Source: Sipunculus nudus (taxonomy: Eukaryota; Annelida; Sipuncula; Golfingiida; Sipunculidae). Taken from it: a stretch of DNA of 64,000 nucleotides. The stretch lies in contig CM049311.1 in NCBI GenBank assembly GCA_026874595.1, positions 39,745,676-39,809,675 on the forward strand, read 5' to 3'. Positions 40,630-50,589 of the stretch are shown one piece after another; positions within the stretch are counted from its first letter, which is position 1, and every line of letters begins with the position of its first letter. The notes under the pieces are model-generated. The model ran no database searches. It was not told the origin of the DNA and saw only the letters and a list, made by a program, of their open reading frames with translations. The position numbers and the translations under genes were made by a program.

Positions 40630-42427
40630 AATGGAGTTCTGTTTCTATTTTTATCCCATTTTTCCTGTATTATAAGATCAAGCCAACATTCTCGAATCAT
40701 GACCACCTGGTATATAACCAGGAGACGGCAGTATACAAACCGCAGTAGGTAAAGCAGATCGCTTGACTCAACTGTCCTCCTATACTGTCTGAACAATCGA
40801 CTTCTTGTCACTGTTAGTTCTGCTGAATACACGTCACTGATTGAAAACTTAATTAAGATCAAACAAGTCTGGTAACTGACCGGTGATATAAGTCCTGGCC
40901 CACAGATACACGGACCGTTCACGACCGTCAAACATTGCAAGACGGTCCATAAACAAGTCCATTATTACCAGGGTCGTAGCGTGATCTTGAAACGGGGTGG
41001 TGCGTTTGAGCACATTTCGGACTATTAACCAAGGCCGTTTTTTTCAACATGCACACAAATAAATATACATATATAGGACTATATATATTATATTATATTA
41101 TAGTATATTATATTACGCAATATGCTTTATTGTGTTTATAAAGGAACAGATTTATTCCATCAGTTTCTTTCATATATAGATGTAAAGATGCAGTTGGAAA
41201 ATGGACCTGCTCCATCGATAATAAAAGTAGCAACTTTTTAATACGACATGCCCTTGTTTAATAAAATAAATGGGATTCGCCCGCATTATTTTTAAATTTC
41301 AATATAACGATATAATGTTTGCCTTTGAATCCATTGTGATATTATATTTTGATTATAAAAGAAAAACGGGTTTTCATAGATTTTATTAGTATTTACCGAC
41401 AAAGGCTTACAATCACCATACAATGATTTGGATTTCTCATGCATCTAATAACAATTTGTAACTTCCAATGAATGGATTTCATAAAGCGATTTCACACTAA
41501 TCAGAATACCTGGTGAATTGGTAATTAAATTAGCTAGAATATCAATGAATAAATAGCAAACTAAATTTCAAGGACCTCCGGTTTTATGTGAGGTATTTAT
41601 AAAGATTTTATTTTTTACTTGTCCTCAGGCAAGTGGGGTTTTCTGCTCGATTGTTGAACCCTGCCTTTAACATTATATATACCTGGACTTCTGCCTGAAA
41701 AGACTGACACATCAAAACTTAATATTTTTAGGGGACCAAAATTATATGCGTGTTATAAATGTGTTACCCTTCGGTCCTGCTTGCCACTTGTCATGAAAGT
41801 TTATATCCTTTTAATTTATTCGATTTAATTATTTTTGTGAATAACAAAAAATTGGCCTGCTGGTTCCTCCGAGTTTAATATTTAAAAAAATATATTTCAA
41901 GCTTAATTGCACCCTCGATCATATACACAGTAGGCTATTGTTATTAAGGGGTTTGGTGGGCAAAAAATACTGAACAATTTATATATACGATGAAAGCAAA
42001 CTTAGAAACATTGTTTTGATTATAAACCTTCACATGTGATTCTAAAGCCAAATTCGACCACAATTCGACCCAAAACATCTGGGAAAATGCACCTGTGTTA
42101 ACGTATGAAAGCCGAAGATTAGTTTTATTGAAACTACAGAGGATATATATATATACATGTATATTATATATGTGTGTGTGTGTGTACATGTATTCCATTT
42201 ACTGACTAGGGCAAGGAGAATTTAATAGCGATGCATATAGTAGTATAGATAGGCCTGTAAACACAAAAATATGAACACTGGGCAGCCAACAAAGTTTAGC
42301 CTTCACTTTAGTGGAAAAACATAAAATATTGTCTCGCAAACATAAGTGTATGTAAAGAACCTGCATCTCTTAAATTTGGTGTATAGCACATATCATCTTG
42401 CATGGTGATCGTCCTTGGAGCCACCGT

Positions 42428-42454
42428 GGGGGGGGGGGGGGGGGGGGGGGGGGG
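42428..42454. repeat. Poly(G) run, 27 bp
   Basis: The longest homopolymer in the window. It could form G-quadruplex structures, and its exact length is prone to sequencing error. Confidence 0.9.
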
Positions 42455-43090
42455 CAAATTACACGGGTTCTCTTACGATAACTATCACTGTTGCTTCTGG
42501 GTCCATCTATTACTATTACTCCAATTACATGGTTCCTATTATCATTACTACTACTTTTACATAAAATCTACTAAATAAATATATATATACTTATATAAAA
42601 TCTATCACCTCTGTATATATAGTTGTCGTCTCTTGACGCAGCCTGACCTTTCAATGGTCAAAGGGTGAACCTTGCTGGTTTGGCTCTAATAAGTCGGGTT
42701 GTGTTCAAATGAAAAAAAAACTTTAAATCATTAAAAGACCACATTATCGAGTGCAAGTCCTACTACCTTCGACATCAGAGATTTAAAAGATTTAATAAAT
42801 GCGAGACTTGGAAAGCTTTTTAACTGAGCAGTCTTCCGGGATGCTAAGCTAGTGTCCGGTCGTAGCTACTATGGAGCAGAATCCTTTACTGTATAAGTCT
42901 ATTTATTATATTTATATATTTGTGTAAACCACATAGAATTCTGTATCTGATGCGATGTATTTTTGGCGTAAGTCTCCTATACGCTTTGATTAAAAATAAT
43001 TAATTGGTAAAATCCCGATCTAAATAGCTTCCTGGAATTGTTTCAGTAGTTTTATGTTTAACTATATTAGAATATTTCCAGAGGAAATAT

Positions 43091-43300
43091 TTGTCTGATC
43101 CTTCGGCGAGGGCGGGGGACATAGAAATGGTGAGCGTCCGTCTTGCCGTCCGTCCGTCCGTCACAGATATGATGTTTATGCAATATATAGAGTCCCAATA
43201 CTCACACCATTGATGCAACTCATGAAATGCTAGGACAAGTTCGAATACGGATGACCTTGACGCATTTTCAAAGGTCACAGAGGCGATAATGCTGAAATGA
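43091..43300 (+). mobile_element. Possible GTCCG-type repeat fragment
   Basis: GTCCGTCTTGCCGTCCGTCC (43136-43162) is followed by a non-coding body that includes GACCTTGACGCATTTTCAAA, similar in style to the GTCCG-rich repeats at 3.9 and 11.0 kb. The body does not obviously align to those copies, so family membership is tentative. Confidence 0.35.
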
Positions 43301-44984
43301 TGTTAACACAAACTTGAAAAGAATTTGAACTACGGTCAACAAACCTGCAATGTAGTAATTGGTTTGTTCATGTATTCAATTCAAATGTGCTTAAATTCTA
43401 ATACTATATATTATTTTGGTTGATCTATATTTACTTAAAAATCTTTATAAATCTTAATTTAATACAAAGCTATTATATATAACAAATGACAGCCACGTGG
43501 TCTAAACTGTACCTGTATACTGTGTTGGCTTAGAGGTTTGAAACCCTATGAAGTTGATATTATTTAGGAAATTCGCGGACGATCCCTTCGCCATCTTTTA
43601 GAAACTACACCAGTGTACCCAGCAGGAAAACTCGGCAAATAGAAAACCCGTTTCGGACTAACCCGGCCGAAGTCACATGGATTTGTCTCAGTGTAAGAAC
43701 AGGTGCTATGCTAGTTCGAAATAAATCAAAACGGTAAGTTGATAGGCAGCCTGCGTTCAATTTCTTTCCATATTTTTCTTTCTAAATATTCATGAATTTT
43801 GAGAGATAACCCTACATTGAGTATAAACACCTTTTACTACCAATTCTTACACTTTAATTGATGAGGACACTAAAAAGCTTCCCGTGAAAACAATGGTAAC
43901 TTGGAACAAACTACGTCATTCAACCGTCTGCGGTTCATTGGCGACTGAGCTGCGTGCTACAGGACTGAACGGTTTGTACTGTGAAGTATATGATAGCGTA
44001 GCTTGCAGATAAATGTGACAGGAGCTCATATAAGTATTTGATCACTTGGTGATTTCCAAAGGGAGCTGCCTCGTGCAAACACTTTCTTGTCTGGGCGACT
44101 GTAAACCAGTGAACCTTACACAATTAAGCGACACACGGAAATTGCAATGTAAAATTTGCATGATCCGAAACATCTGGCAACTGAATACGGACAAGCCGCG
44201 TCAGGAGGCCTGGCTGGACCCGACTTCTTGGGATTTATTATTTGAAAGTTGGTGTGTAGGTGAGATTCTTGTACTGGTGCCAGCAGGAACACACGATTGT
44301 TACGTCCCGTTAATGCTACAAACGATGGTTGTTCCCGGACCGCGCTGTCAGGTGGCCCTCAGATCACAATATAAGGTGATAGTGGTATACTTCGTTGGAG
44401 TTTTTGTTTTGTGTGGGCTAATCAATGACCGGCGTTTCAACCCAGCTGACAACCATTGTTCTGTGAACAAATGAGATAGGAGCAAACTGCCAGGCCAGCA
44501 ACAGGGGCCCCGTGCTGAGCTGAAAGCATCGCCACTGGAGTTCCTAGTCCAGATGAGGCTCCCAAGATGCCGACCAAAAGGAAGCAATAAAGAGCGCTGG
44601 CCTTCCCTGCGGGACCGGCATCGCCTATCTCAATCAATCAGCGTATCGTATAAATCAAAAGAAGCTTGTAAAGTCTTGCAAAAGTGGTTAAGTTGCGGGC
44701 TCTAACCACTGTACCGATCACAGTAGAGAGAGAAGCCGTCTGTACGTACTTAGGTCGCGTGACCCCTGACTGCGTAGCCCTCTTGGTCCCTAAATGAGTA
44801 TTACTCATTTGTTTCATGCCAGCAAGTCCTATAAACACCCAGGGCCAGTCATTCTAAAGTCATTATGGAACCCCGCAGTTCATATTTGTCCCGTATGCTT
44901 GAGCTGTTATTAATAGCCAAAGGACGGTTGTCGTAATTCCCGCCAGTCCTGCGCGCCTGCTTCCGCTTGCCAACTGTGATACAC
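43301..44984. other. Spacer upstream of candidate gene
   Basis: Moderately AT-rich, becoming more GC-balanced after 43.9 kb. A 142-codon frame at 44046-44474 lacks an ATG start and any motif I recognise, and overlapping minus-strand frames cover the same bases. I assign no gene. Confidence 0.4.
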
Positions 44985-44993
44985 TATATAAGG
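44985..44993 (+). promoter_or_regulatory. Putative TATA box of candidate secreted-protein gene
   Basis: TATATAAGG lies 58 bp before the ATG at 45043. Transcription starting ~30 bp downstream would leave a short 5' UTR of ~25-30 bp. The surrounding DNA is GC-richer than the regional average, as expected for a core promoter. No transcript evidence is available. Confidence 0.4.
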
Positions 44994-45042
44994 CAGCAAC
45001 TTTGTCGCTTCCTCGTTCTGCGACTGAAGTGCCCGCCAGGAA

Positions 45043-45106
45043 ATGCATTGCTTCGAGAACGGAGTCAACCTGTGCCTCGTGGCACTTTGTGTGCTAGCTT
45101 CTTCTA
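45043..45106 (+). CDS. Candidate first exon, signal-peptide-like
   Basis: ATG in the context CCAGGAAATGC opens a frame reading MHCFENGVNLCLVALCVLAS, a short polar start followed by a hydrophobic stretch typical of a signal peptide or signal anchor. The frame meets a strong donor, TCTA|GTAAGT, after base 106 of the 45,000s, leaving a phase 1 intron, which is common after signal-peptide exons. Read without splicing it stops after 25 codons. A TATA box sits just upstream. The exon at 48501-48736 continues it in the correct phase. I do not recognise the protein. The case rests on promoter, leader, donor and phase agreement, none of which is decisive alone. Confidence 0.38.
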
Positions 45107-46387
45107 GTAAGTGCTATTGATATTTAATTATTTTCTGTATAATCACTTGACCTGACATTGTATTTCTATAACTTGTGAAAAAAAAATTATTTCATATTTT
45201 AAACATTTCTTGCCTCATTCTCGTTTCTCAAACCAGTTGTTTCATTTTCATAATTATTCACATGAGAAACATTAAATGAGTAAAAGACCAAATTTAAAAA
45301 TCTTGCTGTCCTCGAGTAGTAGTGGCAAGGTTAACAAAAGGTTACCATTAGAAGTTTCTTCTAATATAGCTGAAGTTGGAGTACTTAATTTAGTTCATAA
45401 TACATTTCGCTTTGGTCTTAACATGTTTCAAATGGATATAGAGCGGTTTGCCACCATATTTAAAAACAGAAAAATTAGAAGCCCATTGAGTTTGTAGAGG
45501 TAGATCGAGTTTGTGCGTCACAGGCACATTGAAAACCCAGTTTGATGTTTAAAATAAATTTAAAAAAAACGCATCAACTTCTATCTTATCTTTTTTTCGC
45601 TTACCATTTTCTTAAGATTATTTTAAAATTGAGACAAAGTGTACTTCATTACAATGATACAGGAACTTCAGGGTATGGTCATTACACATTTTGCTCCATT
45701 GAAATGTGATAGCACAAACATTGATAAAGGTAATTATAGGATCTTATGATAATGAGCCGACCCTGTCAAGAAAATAAAAAGACCGTTATGAATTAAAACA
45801 TACCCCTGGTTTTACAAATGTTTCAGTACTATGTGTGCGTGGATATACAAACTAAAGGCAAACGTGATTTATACAAAAGCTTGTTTTACCAAACGGTTTG
45901 TAAGTGGGGAGTGAAACTATATTTAGATAGCTCACCAAAGAATGGTGTCCATTTTAGTAAAATTAACTTATCCAATCAACACAAAAGGTGAAAACGACAC
46001 TTCTCCGTAGAACTGTTATTATCCGATTACATGGGCTTTTTATTATTCAATTAATTATAAGTCAAATTAAGTTGTGCTTGTAAAATGATATCACATCATT
46101 TGAAGAGGTCTTTTGATGAACATTCATCCTTTGTGTAAGTCATTCATCCTTTTAAAAAATACCAGTGTGTTTTTATAAATGAAGCTCCTCATCTAATGTA
46201 TCTTGCACAATTGTTTCTGTATAACAGCCATTCATAAGCATAAAGGGTTTATTACAAATCTCTCATGTTAGGGTTACTCCCACCCATTACATAGTTTCAG
46301 TTAATTTAGATTGGCTAGGTATATGATGGCCTGAATGGAATGTTCAGCATGTTGAACTTCGTAAATAAAAAAAAATTATTACGATAT

Positions 46388-46442
<55 letters not shown>

Positions 46443-46800
46443 TGTGTGTGTATTCGCGATCTGATATCACTCTTTTAAGGGTTAGAGCATGTGTGATGTG
46501 GGCGGAACATATATGGTTAACAATGTAATCGTCAAAAGGTTGTCATTCGTGACCGTACGTTCATGATTTTAGAGCAAGGGCCGGTTTCTTTATTTATTTT
46601 CCATCATGCACAGTTGCCAACTCAAGTTCAAACGTTCTGGTATGTTATCGTGAGGCAGGTACTTTCTTATTCAATTAAAATAAACTTAAAATTTGAATCT
46701 TGTTTCACCAGCTTGAGGTTCTAACATTAAACGGGTATAACAAAAACCCGAATGCTTCCTCTTGGTTTCAGTCTCATGTTTTTTAAAGAGGAAATAGTTA
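45107..46800. other. Candidate intron / spacer
   Basis: AT-rich. It includes a (TA)n tract at 46384-46436. A 73-codon ATG frame at 45276-45497 (starting MSKRPNLKILL) has no recognisable domain. Nothing else is supported. Confidence 0.4.
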
Positions 46801-46839
46801 TAAACCATTAGCTGAGACTTAAAGTCCAGACCCGGTATC

Positions 46840-47700
46840 CCCGACTCATGCAGCTTCTTGAATTAAACATATAATTCTAAAAGTCAGTTTGTATGCAGTG
46901 TCTCTGGCTATTGTTTCTAAAAGTAAACAAGTGATACTCAAAGTGTGGAGTTTGTATCGTAATTATGTTATCATAATAAAAGTCTGAATTACATATCATT
47001 GGTTTATATTTCTGTATAGAAACCGACTATACCCTGAAAAAAGTACCTGTAACGCCGGCCAATGTTTCATAAATTGATGATACGCAAACTACGAATCCTG
47101 TATCACAGCTAACGTTTCGTCAACGAGATATTTTATTGAAAATACCAATCTTGTACCATCGGCCAGTGTTTCTTAAATCAAGATGATGATACCTAAAGTC
47201 CTAATCTTGAATAACTGAATCCTATTTTTGTTATACATAAAAAATATGATTAGATCAAACACAGTCGCAATCCTGTTTTACTGCTGACGTTTCTTCAGAT
47301 ATGTAAGATAATATACTAAATTTACAGAACAATGGAACTTGAAATTCGAATCCCGTATCACTGCTCATATTTCCAAAGTTAAACAAATAATTGTTCCAGT
47401 CCTGCATATACCATTGTTGACGTTCAACATTGTTAACAGATAATTTACCAAAACGGCCGTATCATGTTTTACTACTCGCGCTTATATATATATAGATATA
47501 AAACTCGACAATACAAAGTCCGAATCCTGTACAAATGATTATACTTTAATTTCTAATCACTAATTAATGTATCAAAATTTAAACAGATGAAAGTACGAAT
47601 CCTCTTTCACTGCTCATGTTTCAGAATTCAAACAGATGACATTGAAAGTCCGAATCCTATATATCACGGAGTCTTGTCTCTTTTGTTGAACAGTTGATAC
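46840..47700. repeat. Degenerate ~55-70-bp tandem repeat
   Basis: Diverged units share AAAGTCCGAATCCTGTATCAC, a TGCT(C/G)A(C/T)GTTTC block and AAACAGATGAT, with variable spacing. Examples start near 47090, 47250, 47345, 47515, 47590 and 47655. The last unit grades into the clean 51-bp array through GTATGCATCACTGGTTGATG at 47715, suggesting an old array from which a newer one was amplified. Confidence 0.6.
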
Positions 47701-47734
47701 AAGGTGCGAAACATGTATGCATCACTGGTTGATG

Positions 47735-48360
47735 TTTCTTTATCTGGGTTGCATGAACGTTCAAGTCTCGTACTAACTGTTGGTATTTCTTTATCTGGAT
47801 TGCATAAACGTTCAAGTCTCGTATTAACTGTTGGTATTTCTTTATCTGGGTTGCATAAACCTTCAAGTCTCGTACTAACTGTTGGTATTTCTTTATCTGG
47901 GTTGCATGAACGTTCAAGTCTCGTATTAACTGTTGGTATTTCTTTATCTGGGTTGCATGAACGTTCAAGTCTCGTTCTAACTGTTGGCATTTCTTTATCT
48001 GGACTGCATGAACGTTCAAGTACCGTATTAAATGTTGGTATTTCTTTATCTGGATTGCATGAACGTTCAAGTCTCGTATTAACTGTTGGTATTTCTTTAT
48101 CTGGATTGCATGAACGTTCAAGTCCCGTATTGACTGTTGTTATTTCTTTATCTGGATTGCATGAACGTTCAAGTCTCGTATTAACTGTTGGCATTTCTTT
48201 ATCTGGATTGCATGAACGTTCAAGTACCGTATTAATTGTTGGTATTTCTTTATCTGGATTGCATGGACGTTCAAGTCCCGTATTGACTGTTGGTATTTCT
48301 TTATCTGGATTGAATATACGTTCAAGTCCCGTATCGACTGTTGGTATTTCTTTATTTAAA
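47735..48360. repeat. 51-bp minisatellite, about 12 copies, open on both strands
   Basis: Units of TTGGTATTTCTTTATCTGG, then TTGCATGAACGTTCAAG and T(C/A)(C/T)CGTATTAACTG, with low divergence. Because 51 is 17 codons, frames stay aligned. The + strand reads a 17-residue repeat around SLSGLHERSSLVLTVGI through ~230 codons, and the minus strand reads one around NPDKEIPTVNTRLERSC through ~248 codons, with another minus frame also open over part of the array. The minus-strand frame begins MTETSYATDAS in non-repeat DNA at 48410, so translation cannot be excluded. Openness in several frames at once argues that it is a by-product of the repeat. Confidence 0.9.
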
Positions 48361-48500
48361 ACGAGAGACCTAATGTCAGATGCGTCTGTTGCGTAAGATG
48401 TTTCTGTCATTTTTCAAATTTGAGAATGAGTCTGTAGCCCAGTTTTAATTTTCTACATACGGTCAGTCCGAGCTAGTGTGACGTTTACCCTTGTTAACAG

Positions 48501-48736
48501 TCCTTTTGGTTGTCACCGCTATAACTTATCTGGAATACGATGGATGTCATGAAAGTATTAACCAACATATGATATCTTGCTCAAGATTGACTCTCGGCGA
48601 AAGCCATGCATATTTAATGATGTCAGAGGTTACTAAACTTTGGTGGCGCTGTGATTACTCACCAACTTTTTGGATTGATTTTAATGAAACTCATTATAAC
48701 TATTTACCAATTAATGGTCTTTCTCACCGGAAATAA
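48501..48736 (+). CDS. Candidate second exon of small secreted/membrane protein
   Basis: The acceptor CTTGTTAACAG ends at 48500. Two bases complete the phase 1 codon from 45106, and the frame then reads LLVVTAITYLEYDGCHES, INQHMISCSRLTLGESHAY, LMMSEVTKLWWRCDYSP, TFWIDFNETHYNYLP to a TAA at 48734-48736. The two exons together are exactly 300 bp, giving 99 residues. With exon 1 the hydrophobic segment becomes longer, suggesting a signal anchor. The remainder carries three cysteines and an N-E-T glycosylation sequon. AATAAA at 48732-48737 overlaps the stop, so a polyadenylation signal would have to lie there or further on. No family is recognised. An additional exon may exist, since a donor before the TAA cannot be excluded. 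Confidence 0.35.
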
Positions 48737-48851
48737 ATCCTATGCTAAACCTACACGGTCACAGGATCTACGACGGGCGTATTATACACCCTTGTGGGTG
48801 CTCTTGTTACAGTCGCCAATTACCTGACACATTTTTACCCTACCTGTTGAA

Positions 48852-49067
48852 ATGCTGATGCAAGTATACTTTATTTGGATCGTTGTTTTATACACGCCAC
48901 GTGTAATACTGTTTGATGCCTCTTTACATAGAGTGACAACAAACGTGAAAATCCGAGGAAACGTTTACCCGCAACATGATGGATTGAGCGGGTGTACACA
49001 CGTTCACGGCCTGGTCGGTGCTGGAGGTAATAGATGTATGCTCTGGGAAATGAGGTGCCGCTTATAG
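48852..49067 (+). CDS. Unrecognised 71-aa ORF with leader-like N-terminus
   Basis: ATG ORF starting MLMQVYFIWIVVLYTPRVI, hydrophobic enough for a signal peptide, followed by VKIRGNVYPQHDGLSGC and ending WEMRCRL. It has three cysteines and lies 115 bp after the candidate exon ending at 48736. It might be a separate short secreted product, a further exon, or chance; a minus-strand ORF covers the same bases. The acceptor-like CTTTACATAG within it suggests an exon reading as an alternative. Confidence 0.22.
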   Translation: MLMQVYFIWIVVLYTPRVILFDASLHRVTTNVKIRGNVYPQHDGLSGCTHVHGLVGAGGNRCMLWEMRCRL

Positions 49068-49327
49068 CACGGGCGTGGTCACTAAACACACGTCATGTCA
49101 CCACAGTCACGTGTCAACATGCCAAATCGGCTGACCACACAGGGAGAGTGTATGACAAATGAATTTCCTCGCAATGCCATCTTTTGCAACAATAAAATGT
49201 ACATCACCGGCGTTCTTATATTTTATCATGATTCAGATAAAAAAAAAAAGCACACACATATGTATCTTTTGCTTAAAGAAGTTACAATGCCGAAATAAAC
49301 GAAGTTGGACTCGATGATGCTGAACTC

Positions 49328-49690
49328 ACGCTCTATAATGGACTACTCGGCAGCAGAAATCCAAGTTCGGTGATGGACAGCTCGGCAGCAGAAAACCAGG
49401 CTCTATGAAGGACAACTCGACAACAGAAATCCAGGCTCTATGAAGAACAACTCGACAACAAAAATCAAGGCTCTATGAAGGACAACTCGACAACAAAAAT
49501 CCAGGCTCTGTGATGGACAACTTGACAGCAGAAATCCAGGCTCTATGAAGGACAACTCGACAACAGAAATCCAGGCTCTGTGATGGACAACTCGGCAGCA
49601 GAAATCCTGGCTCTGTGATGGACAACTCGGCAGCAGAAATCCTGGCTCTGTGGTGAACAACTCGGCATCAGAAATCCTGGCTTTATGATG
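49328..49690. repeat. 35-bp minisatellite, about 10 copies
   Basis: Units of GACAACTCG(A/G)CA(A/G)CAGAAATCC followed by (A/T)GGCTCTATGAAG. As 35 is not a multiple of three, each unit moves to the next frame. The minus strand is nevertheless open through three successive frames, giving a 35-residue periodic peptide (105 bp) within a 129-codon frame. It lies downstream of the 51-bp array but has an unrelated unit. Confidence 0.9.
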
Positions 49691-50282
49691 CAATAAATGT
49701 GTCAACAAATACGGCTGTCCCTTCCGTGCAATTGATCTCACCATTCCCATGAGCAAAATGTACTTACAGTATAAAATAAACCCCACATACATCTCATAAA
49801 GTCTTATAAAACCTACAATGATCTACTCATCTACTATGGCATTTGTGTCAGAAACTCAACAGGACGGTTCAAACTCTTATAATAGCCTCGTTGAACTTTA
49901 TGCGGAGTGGGTCAGGATTCGTACAAGACTATACGTATAATGACTCCACTCGCAATACTTTAGGACTCGGACTTGTATGTAGACTAGCTTGAGTACAAGA
50001 AATAATCATTGGCATAACCAATGAATGCAGTAACATTCGTATCACAATGGTGCTTTTTCAGATAAAACCCAACTACTACACATACAACCAACCGAGGCAC
50101 CGACATCATGCCACATCATAATGGGTATAATATGCTGTATTTTTCTGCCCCCAATAGGACTGGATCTTCTGATTAACTGGGACTCTGCAAAGTTTGCGTT
50201 TTGTGACAACATGTTATCTCATAAATAACTCGCAGCTGGTCGTCCTACTCGTTATATTTACTGAACGTATATACCCATAAAT
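49691..50282. other. Spacer
   Basis: Unique AT-rich DNA, no supported feature. Confidence 0.5.
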
Positions 50283-50515
50283 CTGACATGCAACCTGTGA
50301 CATCCGATTTTTAATGTGTGCGCAAAATGACATCCCCCATGAGCGGTTTCGAGAAACTGAGAGAAATCCTGTCAGGGTTTGATAAGGGCACCGGGATGGG
50401 AGACGACAGTACTCAGAACACAGCATTCAGGTGAGAATCTATCTTGGAGAGAGTTTGATGGCAAGGGGACGAGTATAGCAAAGTTTAGCATGGAATAACG
50501 TTTTGGATGTTTTGT
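50283..50515 (+). repeat. Dispersed repeat family, copy 1
   Basis: Shares with 60469-60650, in the same orientation, GTGACATCCG, ATGAGCGGTTTCGAG, GAGAAAT, a TATCT(T/C)(G)GA block, GGGGACG(A/T)GTAT and GAATAACGTTTT. The order is conserved and the overall length is similar (~180-230 bp), with a ~45-bp insertion or replacement in this copy. Non-coding. Probably a short non-autonomous transposable element. Confidence 0.6.
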
Positions 50516-50589
50516 TTAAGCCTTTTGTATCTCAGGTTTTATTTGCAAGGTTGTATGAATAAACTAGAAATCATATAACCAGCAATTAT

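Larger units (their letters stand above)
39652..43090. other. AT-rich spacer with microsatellites
   Basis: No gene supported. It contains a C10-A10 junction at 39743-39762, a T run followed by G15 (40252-40284), a (TA)n tract at 40577-40627, (TATAT)-like DNA near 41075-41115, a TA/TG tract near 42141-42185 and a G27 run (42428-42454). Open frames of up to 132 codons on both strands near 40.5 kb run through the TA tract and are not credible genes. Confidence 0.5.

Noticed and set aside
40423-40940. Open frames of 109 (+) and 132 (-) codons
   Set aside because: Both run through the (TA)n tract and encode a YIYIYI stretch; they overlap on opposite strands and have no motif.
44046-44474. 142-codon + strand frame
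   Set aside because: It has a non-ATG start, no recognisable domain, and overlapping minus-strand frames; no promoter or splice context ties it to the candidate gene at 45 kb.
44680-44730. tRNA-like A-box on the minus strand (CAGTGGTTAGAGC)
   Set aside because: No matching B box at the expected distance and no cloverleaf; not a tRNA, and SINE status is unsupported.
47340-47360. TTCGAATCCC resembling a tRNA B box
   Set aside because: It belongs to the degenerate tandem repeat (CCGAATCCTG blocks) and has no A box or cloverleaf.
47657-48410. Repeat-encoded proteins of 154-248 residues
   Set aside because: Three overlapping frames on both strands are open only because the unit is 51 bp and lacks stops; there is no evidence to choose one as coding.
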